Shown here: positions 8,244 through 15,849 of the stretch, in pieces
Position numbering within the stretch: the stretch's first letter is position 1
Layout: every line of letters starts with the position of its first letter
NCBI GenBank assembly: GCA_034110465.1
Contig: JAWUZD010000002.1
Location: forward strand, 1-64,000
Reading direction: 5' to 3'
Source of the DNA: Aurantibacter sp034110465
Lineage (GTDB): Bacteria; Bacteroidota; Bacteroidia; Flavobacteriales; Flavobacteriaceae
Length of the DNA stretch: 64,000 bases
The notes under the pieces: generated by a model
Told to the model about the DNA's origin: nothing
The model's database searches: none
The model's input: only the letters and a program-made list of their open reading frames with translations
Made by a program: the position numbers and the translations under genes

Positions 8244-8656
8244 ATAACGTCTAAAATATCAGGCTTATCAAAAAGCTGAATTTGATCCTGAAGACGTTGC
8301 TTTATTAAATTCATCATTCGTTTGTTAAAAGCTGATGAGTTTTGAATGTAAGATGCATATTCTTCAACTGTAAATTGTCCAATTATCATTCCTTTTAAAG
8401 CATTTCTAAACTTAATATCTTTAGTAATAGCGTTATCTATATACTGTTGTCTTCGTTCTAAATTCAATTCATAAAACACATTTTTATGTTTTTTAATGTA
8501 GTTTTTTAGAGATGCAATTAATAAATCGTTCTGAAATTTAATTACAGGTCTTAATGTAGCATTCTGAAAATATTCTCCAATACTTATATTTGGTAATAAC
8601 TGTGCCGATGTAATAATTGGTCTAATAGACAATAATGCGTTTGTTCTAGTTTCCAT
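8240..8656 (-). CDS. Conserved hypothetical protein
   Basis: 138 residues, charged and probably helical, with no membrane span or signal peptide. Motifs include EYFQNATLRPVIKFQNDLL, then KHKNVFYELNLERRQQYI and FNKRMMNLIKQRL. Flavobacterial relatives are sometimes labelled glyoxalase, but I see no vicinal-oxygen-chelate pattern here and do not support that name. Its 3' end overlaps the convergent DUF2461 gene by 4 bases. Confidence 0.6.
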   Translation of the reverse strand: METRTNALLSIRPIITSAQLLPNISIGEYFQNATLRPVIKFQNDLLIASLKNYIKKHKNVFYELNLERRQQYIDNAITKDIKFRNALKGMIIGQFTVEEYASYIQNSSAFNKRMMNLIKQRLQDQIQLFDKPDILDVI

Positions 8657-8751
8657 AGCAAATATGTTTGTATAAAATTAGAAATAAAAAAGACTTATAT
8701 CACTATTAGAAATTATAGTTTTCAACGAGCTTATAAACACTTTAAGATGAT

Positions 8752-8759
8752 TAACTTTG
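8752..8759 (+). promoter_or_regulatory. Bacteroidetes -7 promoter box (TAACTTTG) upstream of thioesterase
   Basis: TAACTTTG fits the TAnnTTTG consensus. The ATG at 8775 lies 15 bases further on, giving a very short leader. A TTG in the same frame at 8757 falls inside this box and so cannot be the start. Confidence 0.6.
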
Positions 8760-8774
8760 CATAAAAGATATTCT

Positions 8775-9164
8775 ATGAGATTTCACACACGTAAATGGAT
8801 TAAGCCAGAAGATTTAAACCCTAATGACACTTTGTTTGGTGGAAGATTATTAGAATGGATTGATGAGGAAGCTGCGCTTTATACCATAATTCAATTAGAA
8901 AACTCAAAAGTTGTGACTAAATTTATGAGTGAAATTAACTTTAAAGCATCTGCTAGACGTGGAGATATTATTGAGATTGGAATAGAGGTTGTAAAATTCG
9001 GGAAATCGTCTTTAACGCTTAACTGTAAAGTTCGAAATAAAATGACACACGAAACCATTATTACTGTAGAAAATATTATTATGGTAAATATTGGTGATGA
9101 TGGACTTCCAAAACCACACGGTAAAACCAAAGTTGAGTTTGTAAAAAATAGATTAAAAGAATAA
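8775..9164 (+). CDS. Acyl-CoA thioesterase, hotdog fold
   Basis: 129 residues from the ATG at 8775. The hotdog thioesterase signature is clear: N-P-N-D-T-LFGGRLLEWIDEEAA at about residues 15-32, then EINFKASARRGDIIEIGIEVVKFGKSSL. The Asn/Asp of the first motif and the Gly-Gly turn match the YciA/BACH type. It should hydrolyse acyl-CoA to free acid and CoA in the cytoplasm; chain-length preference is unknown. The start was moved from a TTG at 8757 because that codon lies in the -7 promoter box. Confidence 0.88.
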   Translation: MRFHTRKWIKPEDLNPNDTLFGGRLLEWIDEEAALYTIIQLENSKVVTKFMSEINFKASARRGDIIEIGIEVVKFGKSSLTLNCKVRNKMTHETIITVENIIMVNIGDDGLPKPHGKTKVEFVKNRLKE

Positions 9165-9195
9165 ATAATTGCTTTGTCTATTTTTTAATTAAAAT

Positions 9196-9450
9196 TTATA
9201 AATATTTCTTTTCCACATAAAATGTTCCAAATGGTAATAGAGAAGCTATTAAAACTATAGCAAAGTCTTTAAGATTCCATTTGTAGTGACTTTTTAAAAA
9301 GATTGCTAAAGCTATATATGCTAAAAAAAGTAATCCGTGAGGCATACCAAACATCTTAATAATAGTCTCGTTTTCTAATAAGCTACCAGTCATCAAAATT
9401 AAGTAAGATAAGCCTTCTAAAAAGGCAGTAATTCTAAATATTGTGGTCAT
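9196..9450 (-). CDS. DUF3817 family small membrane protein
   Basis: 84 residues with three short membrane spans. Family features: FRITAFLEGLSYLILM at the N-terminus, MPHGLLFLAYI in the middle, and SLLPFGTFYVEKKYL at the C-terminus. DUF3817 also occurs fused to or near transporters and is often called an integral membrane protein. Function unknown. Confidence 0.85.
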   Translation of the reverse strand: MTTIFRITAFLEGLSYLILMTGSLLENETIIKMFGMPHGLLFLAYIALAIFLKSHYKWNLKDFAIVLIASLLPFGTFYVEKKYL

Positions 9451-9579
9451 TTGTATCTGTTTTCAACAAAAATAACTGGTTTTAAGTCTAATTTAAAGTT
9501 TTAGGTCTTCTATTTTCAATAAAGATGAAGAAAATCAATAATAACTTTTAATTGAAGTTACTACATAGAAAAGTGTCAT

Positions 9580-9587
9580 TATCTTTG
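9580..9587 (+). promoter_or_regulatory. Bacteroidetes -7 promoter box (TATCTTTG) of the helicase operon
   Basis: TATCTTTG at 9580-9587 fits TAnnTTTG, 16 bases before the ATG at 9604. A TTG at 9552-9554 could be the -33 element, though the spacing is slightly long. Confidence 0.5.
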
Positions 9588-9603
9588 TGCAAAATAATAT
9601 TTT

Positions 9604-10944
9604 ATGTCAACTACATTCTCAGATTTAGGAATAAATAAATCATTACAGCAAAGTCTTAGTGTTTTAGATATTTTTACACCAACAGAAATACAAGAGAAAT
9701 CGATCCCTGTAATTCTTAAAAATGAACAAGATGTTGTGGCATTAGCAAAAACTGGAACAGGTAAAACTGCTGCTTTTGGTTTACCGCTACTACAATTAAT
9801 AGATACTAAAAAAACGACGATTCAAGCTGTTATTTTAGCACCAACACGAGAGTTGGGACAGCAGATATCTTCTAATTTGATTTCTTTTTCTCAAAACAAT
9901 CCTGAAATTAGTATAGCTACTATTTGTGGAGGAACACCAATAAAACCACAAATTGAAGCCTTAAAAAACACCACTCATATTGTTGTTGCGACTCCAGGGC
10001 GATTAGTAGATTTAATTAAAAGAGATGCTATTAATATTAAAGAAATTTCTCACTTTATTTTAGATGAAGTAGATGAAATGGTTAGCGCTTTAAAAGAAGG
10101 TTTAGACGAGATTATTAAAGAAATTCCTAAAAAACGACGTACCCTTTTGTTTACAGCAACCTTATCTGGTGCTATTAAGCAATTGGTAAATAATTACATG
10201 TCTAAAAACATGGTGACTATTGAAGCTAACGTGGCTACAAAAGGTCATCAAGGCATAGAACATCAATTTGTTGTGGTAGAACCTATAGAGAAATTAGAGG
10301 TTTTAATGCACTTTTTAAATTCAAAAGAAGGACAACAAGGTATAATTTTTTGTAAGACAAAAGCCGCAGTAAATAAGTTAGCAAAGAACTTAGCCATTAA
10401 TAAATTCTCATCCGGTGCTATACATGGAAGTTTAACACAAGGAATTCGTGATCGTATAATGGGGCAATTTCGTGAAGGATATATTAATATTTTAGTAGCA
10501 ACAGATTTAGCAGCAAGAGGAATTGATGTAAAAGATGTGGCTTACGTTGTTAATTATCATTTACCAGATACTTACGACAATTATGTACATAGAACTGGTA
10601 GAACAGCTAGAGCAGGAGCTAAGGGTTTATCTTTAACGGTTTTACAACAAGAAGAAGTTGTTGAAATCCCTGAGTTTGAAGCTGAATTAGGTATAAAATT
10701 CAATGCTTACAAAAAAGCAGATGCTAAAAGTATTGAAGAAAATAACGTTTTAATTTGGGCTAAAAAAATCTTTAAAACTAAGCCTAATCGTGAGGTTTCG
10801 GAAGATTTTAAAGGACGAATTAAAACCATTTTTCATCATTTAACAAAAGAAGAATTAGTAGATAAGATTTTAGCAAATTATATTGCAGAAACGACTGCAA
10901 AGGCTACAAAAACCGAAGTGGTTAAAAAGAAAAAAAAGTCATAA
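9604..10944 (+). CDS. DEAD-box RNA helicase with variant motif II (DEVD)
   Basis: 446 residues, with the helicase core in residues 1-370 and a Lys-rich tail ending KKKKKS. Motifs in order: Q motif near FTPTEIQEKSIP, Walker A AKTGTGKT, Ia PTRELGQQ, Ib TPGR, II DEVD (not DEAD), III TAT, then ATDLAARGID and VI HRTGRTARAG. The enzyme should unwind RNA or remodel RNPs with ATP. The DEVD still has the metal-coordinating Asp and catalytic Glu, so activity is expected. A second variant helicase follows 15 bases downstream and an SDR gene after that, probably one operon. A cold-shock or ribosome-assembly role is possible but not shown. Confidence 0.9.
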   Translation: MSTTFSDLGINKSLQQSLSVLDIFTPTEIQEKSIPVILKNEQDVVALAKTGTGKTAAFGLPLLQLIDTKKTTIQAVILAPTRELGQQISSNLISFSQNNPEISIATICGGTPIKPQIEALKNTTHIVVATPGRLVDLIKRDAINIKEISHFILDEVDEMVSALKEGLDEIIKEIPKKRRTLLFTATLSGAIKQLVNNYMSKNMVTIEANVATKGHQGIEHQFVVVEPIEKLEVLMHFLNSKEGQQGIIFCKTKAAVNKLAKNLAINKFSSGAIHGSLTQGIRDRIMGQFREGYINILVATDLAARGIDVKDVAYVVNYHLPDTYDNYVHRTGRTARAGAKGLSLTVLQQEEVVEIPEFEAELGIKFNAYKKADAKSIEENNVLIWAKKIFKTKPNREVSEDFKGRIKTIFHHLTKEELVDKILANYIAETTAKATKTEVVKKKKKS

Positions 10945-10959
10945 GAACATAATAAAAGT

Positions 10960-12273
10960 ATGGCACAACAGATTAAATCTCAGCAAGACATATTAGATAA
11001 GCTTAATATTCAGGCATTAAACCCAATGCAAGAAGAAGCGTTGTTATCTATAACATCTGTAGAAAATACGGTATTATTATCGCCAACAGGAACCGGAAAA
11101 ACGTTGGCGTTTTTGTTACCAACATTACAAACGCTAAATATAGACTCTAAGCATGTACAATTACTAATTTTAGTACCATCTCGAGAACTAGCTATTCAAA
11201 TAGAACAGGTGATTAGGGAAATGGGAACTGGTTTTAAAGCGAATTCGGTTTATGGTGGTAGGCATTTTTCAAAAGACAAAATAGAATTAGCACATGAACC
11301 TGCTATTTTAATAGGAACTCCAGGTAGAGTTGCTGATCATTTAAGACGAAAAACATTTTCTGTAACAGAGCTTCATACTTTAATTTTAGATGAATTTGAT
11401 AAATCTTTAGAAGTTGGGTTTGAACAAGAAATGAGTGAGATTATTTCAAGCTTACCATTTATAAAACGTCGTGTTTTAACTTCTGCAACTAAAGATATGC
11501 AGGTGCCAAGATTTGTTGGTTTAAAAGATGAAATTACTATAGATTATTTAGGAACAGCTAAAGCTTCTAAACTAGAATTAAAAGCGGTTATTTCTCAAGA
11601 CAAAAACAAACTAAATACTTTAGTTGATGTATTACAATCAATTGGAAATAAGCCAGGTATAATTTTTTGTAATTATAAAGATACTATTAGTTTTGTAAGT
11701 GATTATTTAAATAAAAATAACATTCCTCATGGAACATTTTATGGGGCAATGGAGCAAGTAGATAGAGAGCGATCATTAATAAAATTTAGAAATGGAACAC
11801 ATCAAATTATTATAGCTACAGATTTAGCTGCTAGAGGTTTAGATATTCCAGAGCTTAATTATATTATACATTATCAATTACCTTTAAAAGCTGAAGAGTT
11901 TACACATAGAAATGGTCGTACAGCTCGTATGAATTCTGAAGGAACATCGTATGTCTTACAATGGGAAAAAGAAACTTTACCTGATTTTATTGAAGCACCA
12001 ATTTTAACGAATTTAGAATCTAAAAATGAAGAAATAACAACAAATTGGTCAACTTTATTTATTTCTGGAGGACGAAAAGATAAGATCTCTAAAGGAGATA
12101 TTGCTGGGTTGTTTTTTAAACAAGGCAACTTAGAAAAAAACGAGTTAGGAATTATAGAATTAAAACAAGATTGCGCCTTTATATCGGTTCCAAAGAAAAA
12201 AGCACAAGATTTAATAGAAAAAACGAACAATACACGACTTAAAAAGAAAAAAGTGCGTGTTACGTTAATATAA
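10960..12273 (+). CDS. DEAD-box RNA helicase with variant motif II (DEFD)
   Basis: 437 residues. Motifs: PMQEEALLSI (Q motif), SPTGTGKT, PSRELAIQ, TPGR, DEFD in place of DEAD, SAT, then ATDLAARGLDI and HRNGRTAR. The C-terminus (about 365-437) has a small basic domain like the RNA-binding domain of DbpA-type helicases (DIAGLFFKQGNLEKNELG, then ending KKKKVRVTLI). DbpA acts on 23S rRNA helix 92, so a similar ribosome-assembly role is plausible but inferred. It lies between the DEVD helicase (15 bases) and the SDR gene (15 bases). Confidence 0.88.
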   Translation: MAQQIKSQQDILDKLNIQALNPMQEEALLSITSVENTVLLSPTGTGKTLAFLLPTLQTLNIDSKHVQLLILVPSRELAIQIEQVIREMGTGFKANSVYGGRHFSKDKIELAHEPAILIGTPGRVADHLRRKTFSVTELHTLILDEFDKSLEVGFEQEMSEIISSLPFIKRRVLTSATKDMQVPRFVGLKDEITIDYLGTAKASKLELKAVISQDKNKLNTLVDVLQSIGNKPGIIFCNYKDTISFVSDYLNKNNIPHGTFYGAMEQVDRERSLIKFRNGTHQIIIATDLAARGLDIPELNYIIHYQLPLKAEEFTHRNGRTARMNSEGTSYVLQWEKETLPDFIEAPILTNLESKNEEITTNWSTLFISGGRKDKISKGDIAGLFFKQGNLEKNELGIIELKQDCAFISVPKKKAQDLIEKTNNTRLKKKKVRVTLI

Positions 12274-12288
12274 TATAGCTTAATTAAT

Positions 12289-13824
12289 ATGAGCAAAGAG
12301 TTAGAAAACAAAGACATAGCGTTGTGTATTGCAACGATACAAAGCCTTTTGGATAATACAGATCAGTTATTTGAATTACCAGAAGAGCAACGTGTGGAAC
12401 TTTTTAAAGTGGCAGGCGCATTAACAAGACCAGATCGTGACGAGTTTCAACGTAGACGAAAAGATGCTAAAAAAGCAGCTAAGCGTAAGCAAGTTGAAGC
12501 CGATAAACACGCCAGAAAGTCTACAGGAATACGTACAGCAAGAGAAAATATTATTTTTGAAGCACCAAAACTATTGGCTGCAGCGAAATTATCTGAAGAT
12601 ACACCAGAATTAGAATCGGCAAGAAACTGTTACGTCTGTAAAACAATGTTCACTAAGCTGCATCATTTTTACGATACGATGTGTACAGAATGTGGCAATT
12701 TAAATTACGCTAAACGTTTTCAGCTTACAGATTTAACAGACCAAGTGGCTGTAATTACTGGTTCTAGATTAAAAATAGGTTATCATATCACGTTAATGTT
12801 ATTACGTTCTGGAGCTACAGTTATTGCAACCACACGTTTTCCTGCGGATTCTGCTATTCGTTTTGCTAAAGAAGACGATTACAAACAATGGAGCGATAGA
12901 TTACATATTCACGGATTAGATTTACGTCACATTCCAAGTGTAGAAATTTTCTGTAACTACATAGAGCAAAAATACGACAGATTAGATATTTTAATCAATA
13001 ATGCCGCACAAACCGTAAGAAGACCATCAGGATTTTATTTTCATTTAATGGAAAAAGAAGAATTACCTGTATCCGAATTACCAAAATTAGCACAACCATT
13101 TTTAAAAAATCATTTAGAGTGTTTACAAGAACTATCGGACTTAAGTGTAAGTACGGCCAAAATCAGTAAAAACAATATGTTGCCAGTAACTTGGCACGGA
13201 CCAGAACCAGGAATAGGATTACGTAATTCTGCCGAATTATCCCAGATTCCATACAGTTTTGATAATTCGTTACAAGCCAAAGAAGTTTTTCCGGAAGGCC
13301 AATTAGATGCCGATTTACAACAAGTAGATTTGCGCAAAACGAATAGCTGGCGTTTAAAATTGGGAGAAATTGAAACCACAGAAATGGTAGAAGTTCAGTT
13401 GGTAAATGCTGTAGCACCATTTGTATTGTGTAATCGTTTGTCGCAATTAATGATGAAGGAGAATACAGGTAAAAAGCATATTATAAATGTATCGGCAATG
13501 GAAGGAAAGTTCCATAGATTCAAAAAAGAAGATCGTCATCCACATACCAATATGGCAAAAGCGGCTTTAAATATGTTAACACATACGTCTGCTTCAACCT
13601 TTGCTAAATCTGGTATTTATATGAATGCGGTAGATACAGGCTGGGTTACAGATGAAGATCCTGTAGAATTATCTAAAAAGAAAGTAGAAGAGCACGATTT
13701 TCAGCCACCATTAGATATTGTAGATGGCGCAGCACGTGTTATGGATCCGTTAATAGATGGTATAAATACAGGTAAACATTGGTGTGGAAAGTTTTTAAAG
13801 GATTATTTCCCTATTGATTGGTAG
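12289..13824 (+). CDS. SDR-family protein with N-terminal zinc ribbon, catalytic Tyr replaced
   Basis: 511 residues, about twice a classical SDR. Residues 1-100 are helical and charged. Cys114/Cys117 and Cys132/Cys135 form two CxxC pairs like a zinc ribbon. From about 150 comes a Rossmann SDR domain: AVITGSRLKIGYH (TGxxxxIG), NNAAQ, and Ser402 in NVSAMEG. The usual Tyr-x3-Lys reads Thr420-N-M-A-Lys424, so the catalytic Tyr is missing. A 100-residue insertion separates NNAAQ from the next core helix. Redox chemistry is therefore doubtful; it may bind NAD(P) structurally or use another residue. The position after two RNA helicases is notable. Confidence 0.8.
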   Translation: MSKELENKDIALCIATIQSLLDNTDQLFELPEEQRVELFKVAGALTRPDRDEFQRRRKDAKKAAKRKQVEADKHARKSTGIRTARENIIFEAPKLLAAAKLSEDTPELESARNCYVCKTMFTKLHHFYDTMCTECGNLNYAKRFQLTDLTDQVAVITGSRLKIGYHITLMLLRSGATVIATTRFPADSAIRFAKEDDYKQWSDRLHIHGLDLRHIPSVEIFCNYIEQKYDRLDILINNAAQTVRRPSGFYFHLMEKEELPVSELPKLAQPFLKNHLECLQELSDLSVSTAKISKNNMLPVTWHGPEPGIGLRNSAELSQIPYSFDNSLQAKEVFPEGQLDADLQQVDLRKTNSWRLKLGEIETTEMVEVQLVNAVAPFVLCNRLSQLMMKENTGKKHIINVSAMEGKFHRFKKEDRHPHTNMAKAALNMLTHTSASTFAKSGIYMNAVDTGWVTDEDPVELSKKKVEEHDFQPPLDIVDGAARVMDPLIDGINTGKHWCGKFLKDYFPIDW

Positions 13825-13901
13825 GTTTTAGTTATTTAGTTCGCAATTTTCATTAGTTAATTGTGCTGACTTTTACTTTAAAATAAAATCATATTCTAGC
13901 T

Positions 13902-14363
13902 ATGAAAAACACGCACCTTTACACTTTAGATCTTAAATGGATTGGAAATTCTCAAATTAATTCTATTAAAAACGATAGATTATATGAAATAGCTATTCCT
14001 GGAAAAGCTAGTTTTAAGGGTTCTGCAGACCAAACATTTCACGGAGACGCTACTTTACTTAATCCTGAAGATATGCTGTTATCGGCCTTATCTTCGTGTC
14101 ATATGATGTCTTATTTCTATGTGTGCAGACAGAATAATCTTGAAATTACTTCATATCAAGATCAACCTTTAGGAACTTTACAAGTTAACCCTAATGGAAG
14201 CGGACAGTTTAATAAAGTGATATTAAAACCTTTTGTGATTATTAAAGCCGCTTCTAATTTAGAATTAGCTATTAGTTTACATAGCAAAGCAAAATCACTT
14301 TGTTTTATTGGTAATTCTTGTAATTTCCTAATAGAAGTAGAGCCGATAGTAGAAATAGAGTAG
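13902..14363 (+). CDS. OsmC/Ohr family protein
   Basis: 153 residues, normal for the family. It has the OsmC pattern: FKGSADQTFHGDATLLNPEDMLLSAL then SSCHMMSYFY, whose Cys is the likely peroxidatic residue. The second Cys candidate is in SLCFIGNSC near the C-terminus. Such proteins reduce organic or hydrogen peroxides. The gene stands alone between the SDR gene and the first cold-shock gene. The precise subclass (OsmC or Ohr-like) is not resolved. Confidence 0.85.
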   Translation: MKNTHLYTLDLKWIGNSQINSIKNDRLYEIAIPGKASFKGSADQTFHGDATLLNPEDMLLSALSSCHMMSYFYVCRQNNLEITSYQDQPLGTLQVNPNGSGQFNKVILKPFVIIKAASNLELAISLHSKAKSLCFIGNSCNFLIEVEPIVEIE

Positions 14364-14386
14364 TGTTATTAATTTATTTTAATTCT

Positions 14387-14401
14387 TGGCACGCATATTG
14401 A
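14387..14401 (+). promoter_or_regulatory. Sigma-54-like -24/-12 promoter of the first cold-shock gene
   Basis: TGGCAC, five bases, then TTGA: a close match to the RpoN consensus TGGCAC-N5-TTGC, with GG and G(C) 12 bases apart. Expected transcription start is near 14412, giving a leader of about 27 bases. The same element sits at the identical distance before the second cold-shock gene. Confidence 0.65.
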
Positions 14402-14438
14402 TTTTAAATAAGTAATTAATACAATAAATTATATTACA

Positions 14439-14630
14439 ATGATTAAAGGAACAGTAAAATTTTTCAACGATGACAAAGGATTCGGATTCATCACAGAAGA
14501 AGGTTCAAACACAGACCATTTTGTACACATTTCAGGTTTAATTGACGAAATTCGTGAAGGCGATGACGTTGAATTTGAATTAACAGAAGGTAAAAAAGGA
14601 TTAAATGCCATTAACGTAAAAGTTATCTAA
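14439..14630 (+). CDS. Cold-shock domain protein (CspA family), copy 1
   Basis: 63 residues, a single cold-shock domain. RNP1 is KGFGFI at 13-18 and RNP2-like HFVHIS at 27-32. It binds single-stranded RNA/DNA, typically as an RNA chaperone. It is about 86% identical to the copy at 15599-15790 (nine differences), and the leader (AGTAATTAATACAATAAATT and on to the ATG) is also conserved. The gene has its own promoter and terminator. The small acidic residues (EEGSNTD) differ from copy 2. Confidence 0.95.
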   Translation: MIKGTVKFFNDDKGFGFITEEGSNTDHFVHISGLIDEIREGDDVEFELTEGKKGLNAINVKVI

Positions 14631-14654
14631 ACATATATTACCTTATTAAATATG

Positions 14655-14681
14655 AGCCCATCAATTTTGATGGGCTTTTTT
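14655..14681 (+). terminator. Rho-independent terminator after csp copy 1
   Basis: AGCCCATCA and TGATGGGCT pair (14655-14663 with 14668-14676) and are followed by TTTTT. A near-identical stem follows csp copy 2. Confidence 0.88.
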
Positions 14682-14748
14682 GTGTCTAATTTTCAAAAAC
14701 AATAATGATATGTAATTAACGTCATTAGATACAGAAAAAGGATTAATA

Positions 14749-14874
14749 TTATTGTTTTTTATCCGGATAATTCTCTTCTTTTTGTTTTCGGTTTGAATAG
14801 AAAATATTCAGAAATGTTAGTGCTATATATACAGAAAAGATCATTCCGCCTACTATAAAAAATCCAATATTCAT
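14749..14874 (-). CDS. Tiny membrane protein (41 residues)
   Basis: From ATG at 14874 to TAA at 14749. Residues 3-25 are one hydrophobic span (IGFFIVGGMIFSVYIALTF), followed by a charged tail RKQKEENYPDKK. The ATG overlaps the stop of the upstream small gene (ATGA, 4 bp), a typical translational-coupling arrangement that supports both as real. Function unknown. Confidence 0.55.
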   Translation of the reverse strand: MNIGFFIVGGMIFSVYIALTFLNIFYSNRKQKEENYPDKKQ

Positions 14875-15041
14875 AATGTTCTTCTTTGTCTAATTGCTAT
14901 TGCAAACAATAATATTGTTCCTGGCCAATGGGCTGAATATTGTGCTTCTTCTGTCATTCCTAAGACTCCATATCCTACAGAGTATAATAAACAAATGAAT
15001 GCAAGAATAACTGGATACCATTTTAAAATAAAACTTTTCAT
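14871..15041 (-). CDS. Tiny membrane protein (56 residues)
   Basis: From ATG at 15041 to TGA at 14871. Two short hydrophobic segments (VILAFICLLYSVGYGVLG and GTILLFAIAI) are separated by MTEEAQYSAHWP, and the end is basic (RQRRTL). The 4-bp overlap with the next small gene supports coupled translation. Function unknown. Confidence 0.55.
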   Translation of the reverse strand: MKSFILKWYPVILAFICLLYSVGYGVLGMTEEAQYSAHWPGTILLFAIAIRQRRTL

Positions 15042-15152
15042 ATTTTAGTGTTTTGTGTAATTTATTAGGTGTTTACTAGTTCTTATTCTTAATTTTTGTA
15101 AGACAAATTTTAAGGTGAAAACAAATGATCCTTTTTACCTTAAAAAAACTAA

Positions 15153-15380
15153 CTAAAACCCTGAATCAGGTCTTCCTTTTAGCCTAATTTCAATTCTTTT
15201 TTTCTTAACAGTTAGTCTTTTCATAATATCCATCAAGTTATTATCTTTCGACTTTTTATATAACTCATTTATTGCTAAAACAAGTCTTTTTGCTTCTCTT
15301 GATGCAACCACTCTGTCGCTTGTAGACATATGACTCATTTTGGCATTTTCAAAAATAGTAGCTTCTTGTAAAATATCCAT
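15153..15380 (-). CDS. Small hypothetical protein
   Basis: 75 residues, highly charged and probably helical, with no membrane span. It opens MDILQEATIFENAKM and has a basic stretch MKRLTVKKKRIEIRLKGR near the end. I do not recognise the family. A long inverted repeat lies just upstream of its ATG, so it may be regulated there. Confidence 0.5.
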   Translation of the reverse strand: MDILQEATIFENAKMSHMSTSDRVVASREAKRLVLAINELYKKSKDNNLMDIMKRLTVKKKRIEIRLKGRPDSGF

Positions 15381-15386
15381 TTGTTG

Positions 15387-15422
15387 TTTTGTTTAATTTC
15401 ATATAAATATAATTAAACAAAA
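15387..15422. promoter_or_regulatory. Inverted repeat upstream of the 75-residue gene
   Basis: Perfect 12-base arms TTTTGTTTAATT (15387-15398) and AATTAAACAAAA (15411-15422) flank a 12-base spacer. The element starts 6 bases upstream of the ATG at 15380 (minus). It could be an operator or an mRNA hairpin; there is no T run suited to a terminator. Confidence 0.45.
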
Positions 15423-15546
15423 TGGTTTTTCACCTTTATTGAAGTTTTTTTTATAAAAGCTTTAACAAATTGAAACCACTAAGCAGATTAATTCAATATA
15501 AATCATTTTTTTTTAATCTAGTCTTATGTTGTTCAATTGGGTATCT

Positions 15547-15561
15547 TGGCACGATAATTGG
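15547..15561 (+). promoter_or_regulatory. Sigma-54-like -24/-12 promoter of the second cold-shock gene
   Basis: TGGCAC, five bases, then TTGG, matching the RpoN pattern as at 14387. The distance from TTG to ATG (39 bases) is the same in both copies. Confidence 0.65.
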
Positions 15562-15598
15562 TTTTACATCAGTAATTAATACAATAAATTATATTACA

Positions 15599-15790
15599 AT
15601 GAGTAAAGGAACAGTAAAATTTTTCAACGACGTTAAAGGATTTGGATTCATAACAGAAGAAGGTGTTGAAAGAGACCACTTTGTTCACATTTCAGGATTA
15701 ATCGATGAGATTAGAGAAGGTGACGAAGTTGAATTTGAACTACAAGAAGGAAATAAAGGTTTAAATGCGGTTAACGTAAAAGTTATCTAA
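15599..15790 (+). CDS. Cold-shock domain protein (CspA family), copy 2
   Basis: 63 residues, starting at the ATG at 15599 (MSKGTVKFFND). RNP1 KGFGFI and RNP2-like HFVHIS are intact. An upstream in-frame extension to 15470 runs through the promoter and is not credible. This is a paralogue of copy 1, with the promoter, leader and terminator sequence also shared, so the whole expression unit was duplicated. Confidence 0.95.
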   Translation: MSKGTVKFFNDVKGFGFITEEGVERDHFVHISGLIDEIREGDEVEFELQEGNKGLNAVNVKVI

Positions 15791-15811
15791 ACATAAAACC
15801 CTATTAAATTT

Positions 15812-15845
15812 AAGCCCATCAATTATATTGATGGGCTTTTTTTAT
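15812..15845 (+). terminator. Rho-independent terminator after csp copy 2
   Basis: AAGCCCATCAAT (15812-15823) pairs with ATTGATGGGCTT (15827-15838), followed by a long T run. It lies just before the end of the convergent EamA gene. Confidence 0.88.
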
Positions 15846-15849
15846 GTCA

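Noticed and set aside
8240..8656. Glyoxalase name for the 138-residue protein
   Set aside because: No metal-binding or fold motif of glyoxalases can be seen.
13188..13200. TTGGCACGG in the SDR gene as promoter
   Set aside because: It lies within a coding region and lacks a -12 TTG at the right distance.
12289..13824. Ordinary SDR dehydrogenase
   Set aside because: The catalytic Tyr is replaced by Thr420, and the protein has a zinc ribbon and a large insertion.
15470..15598. N-terminal extension of csp copy 2
   Set aside because: It crosses the sigma-54-like promoter and is absent from the paralogue.
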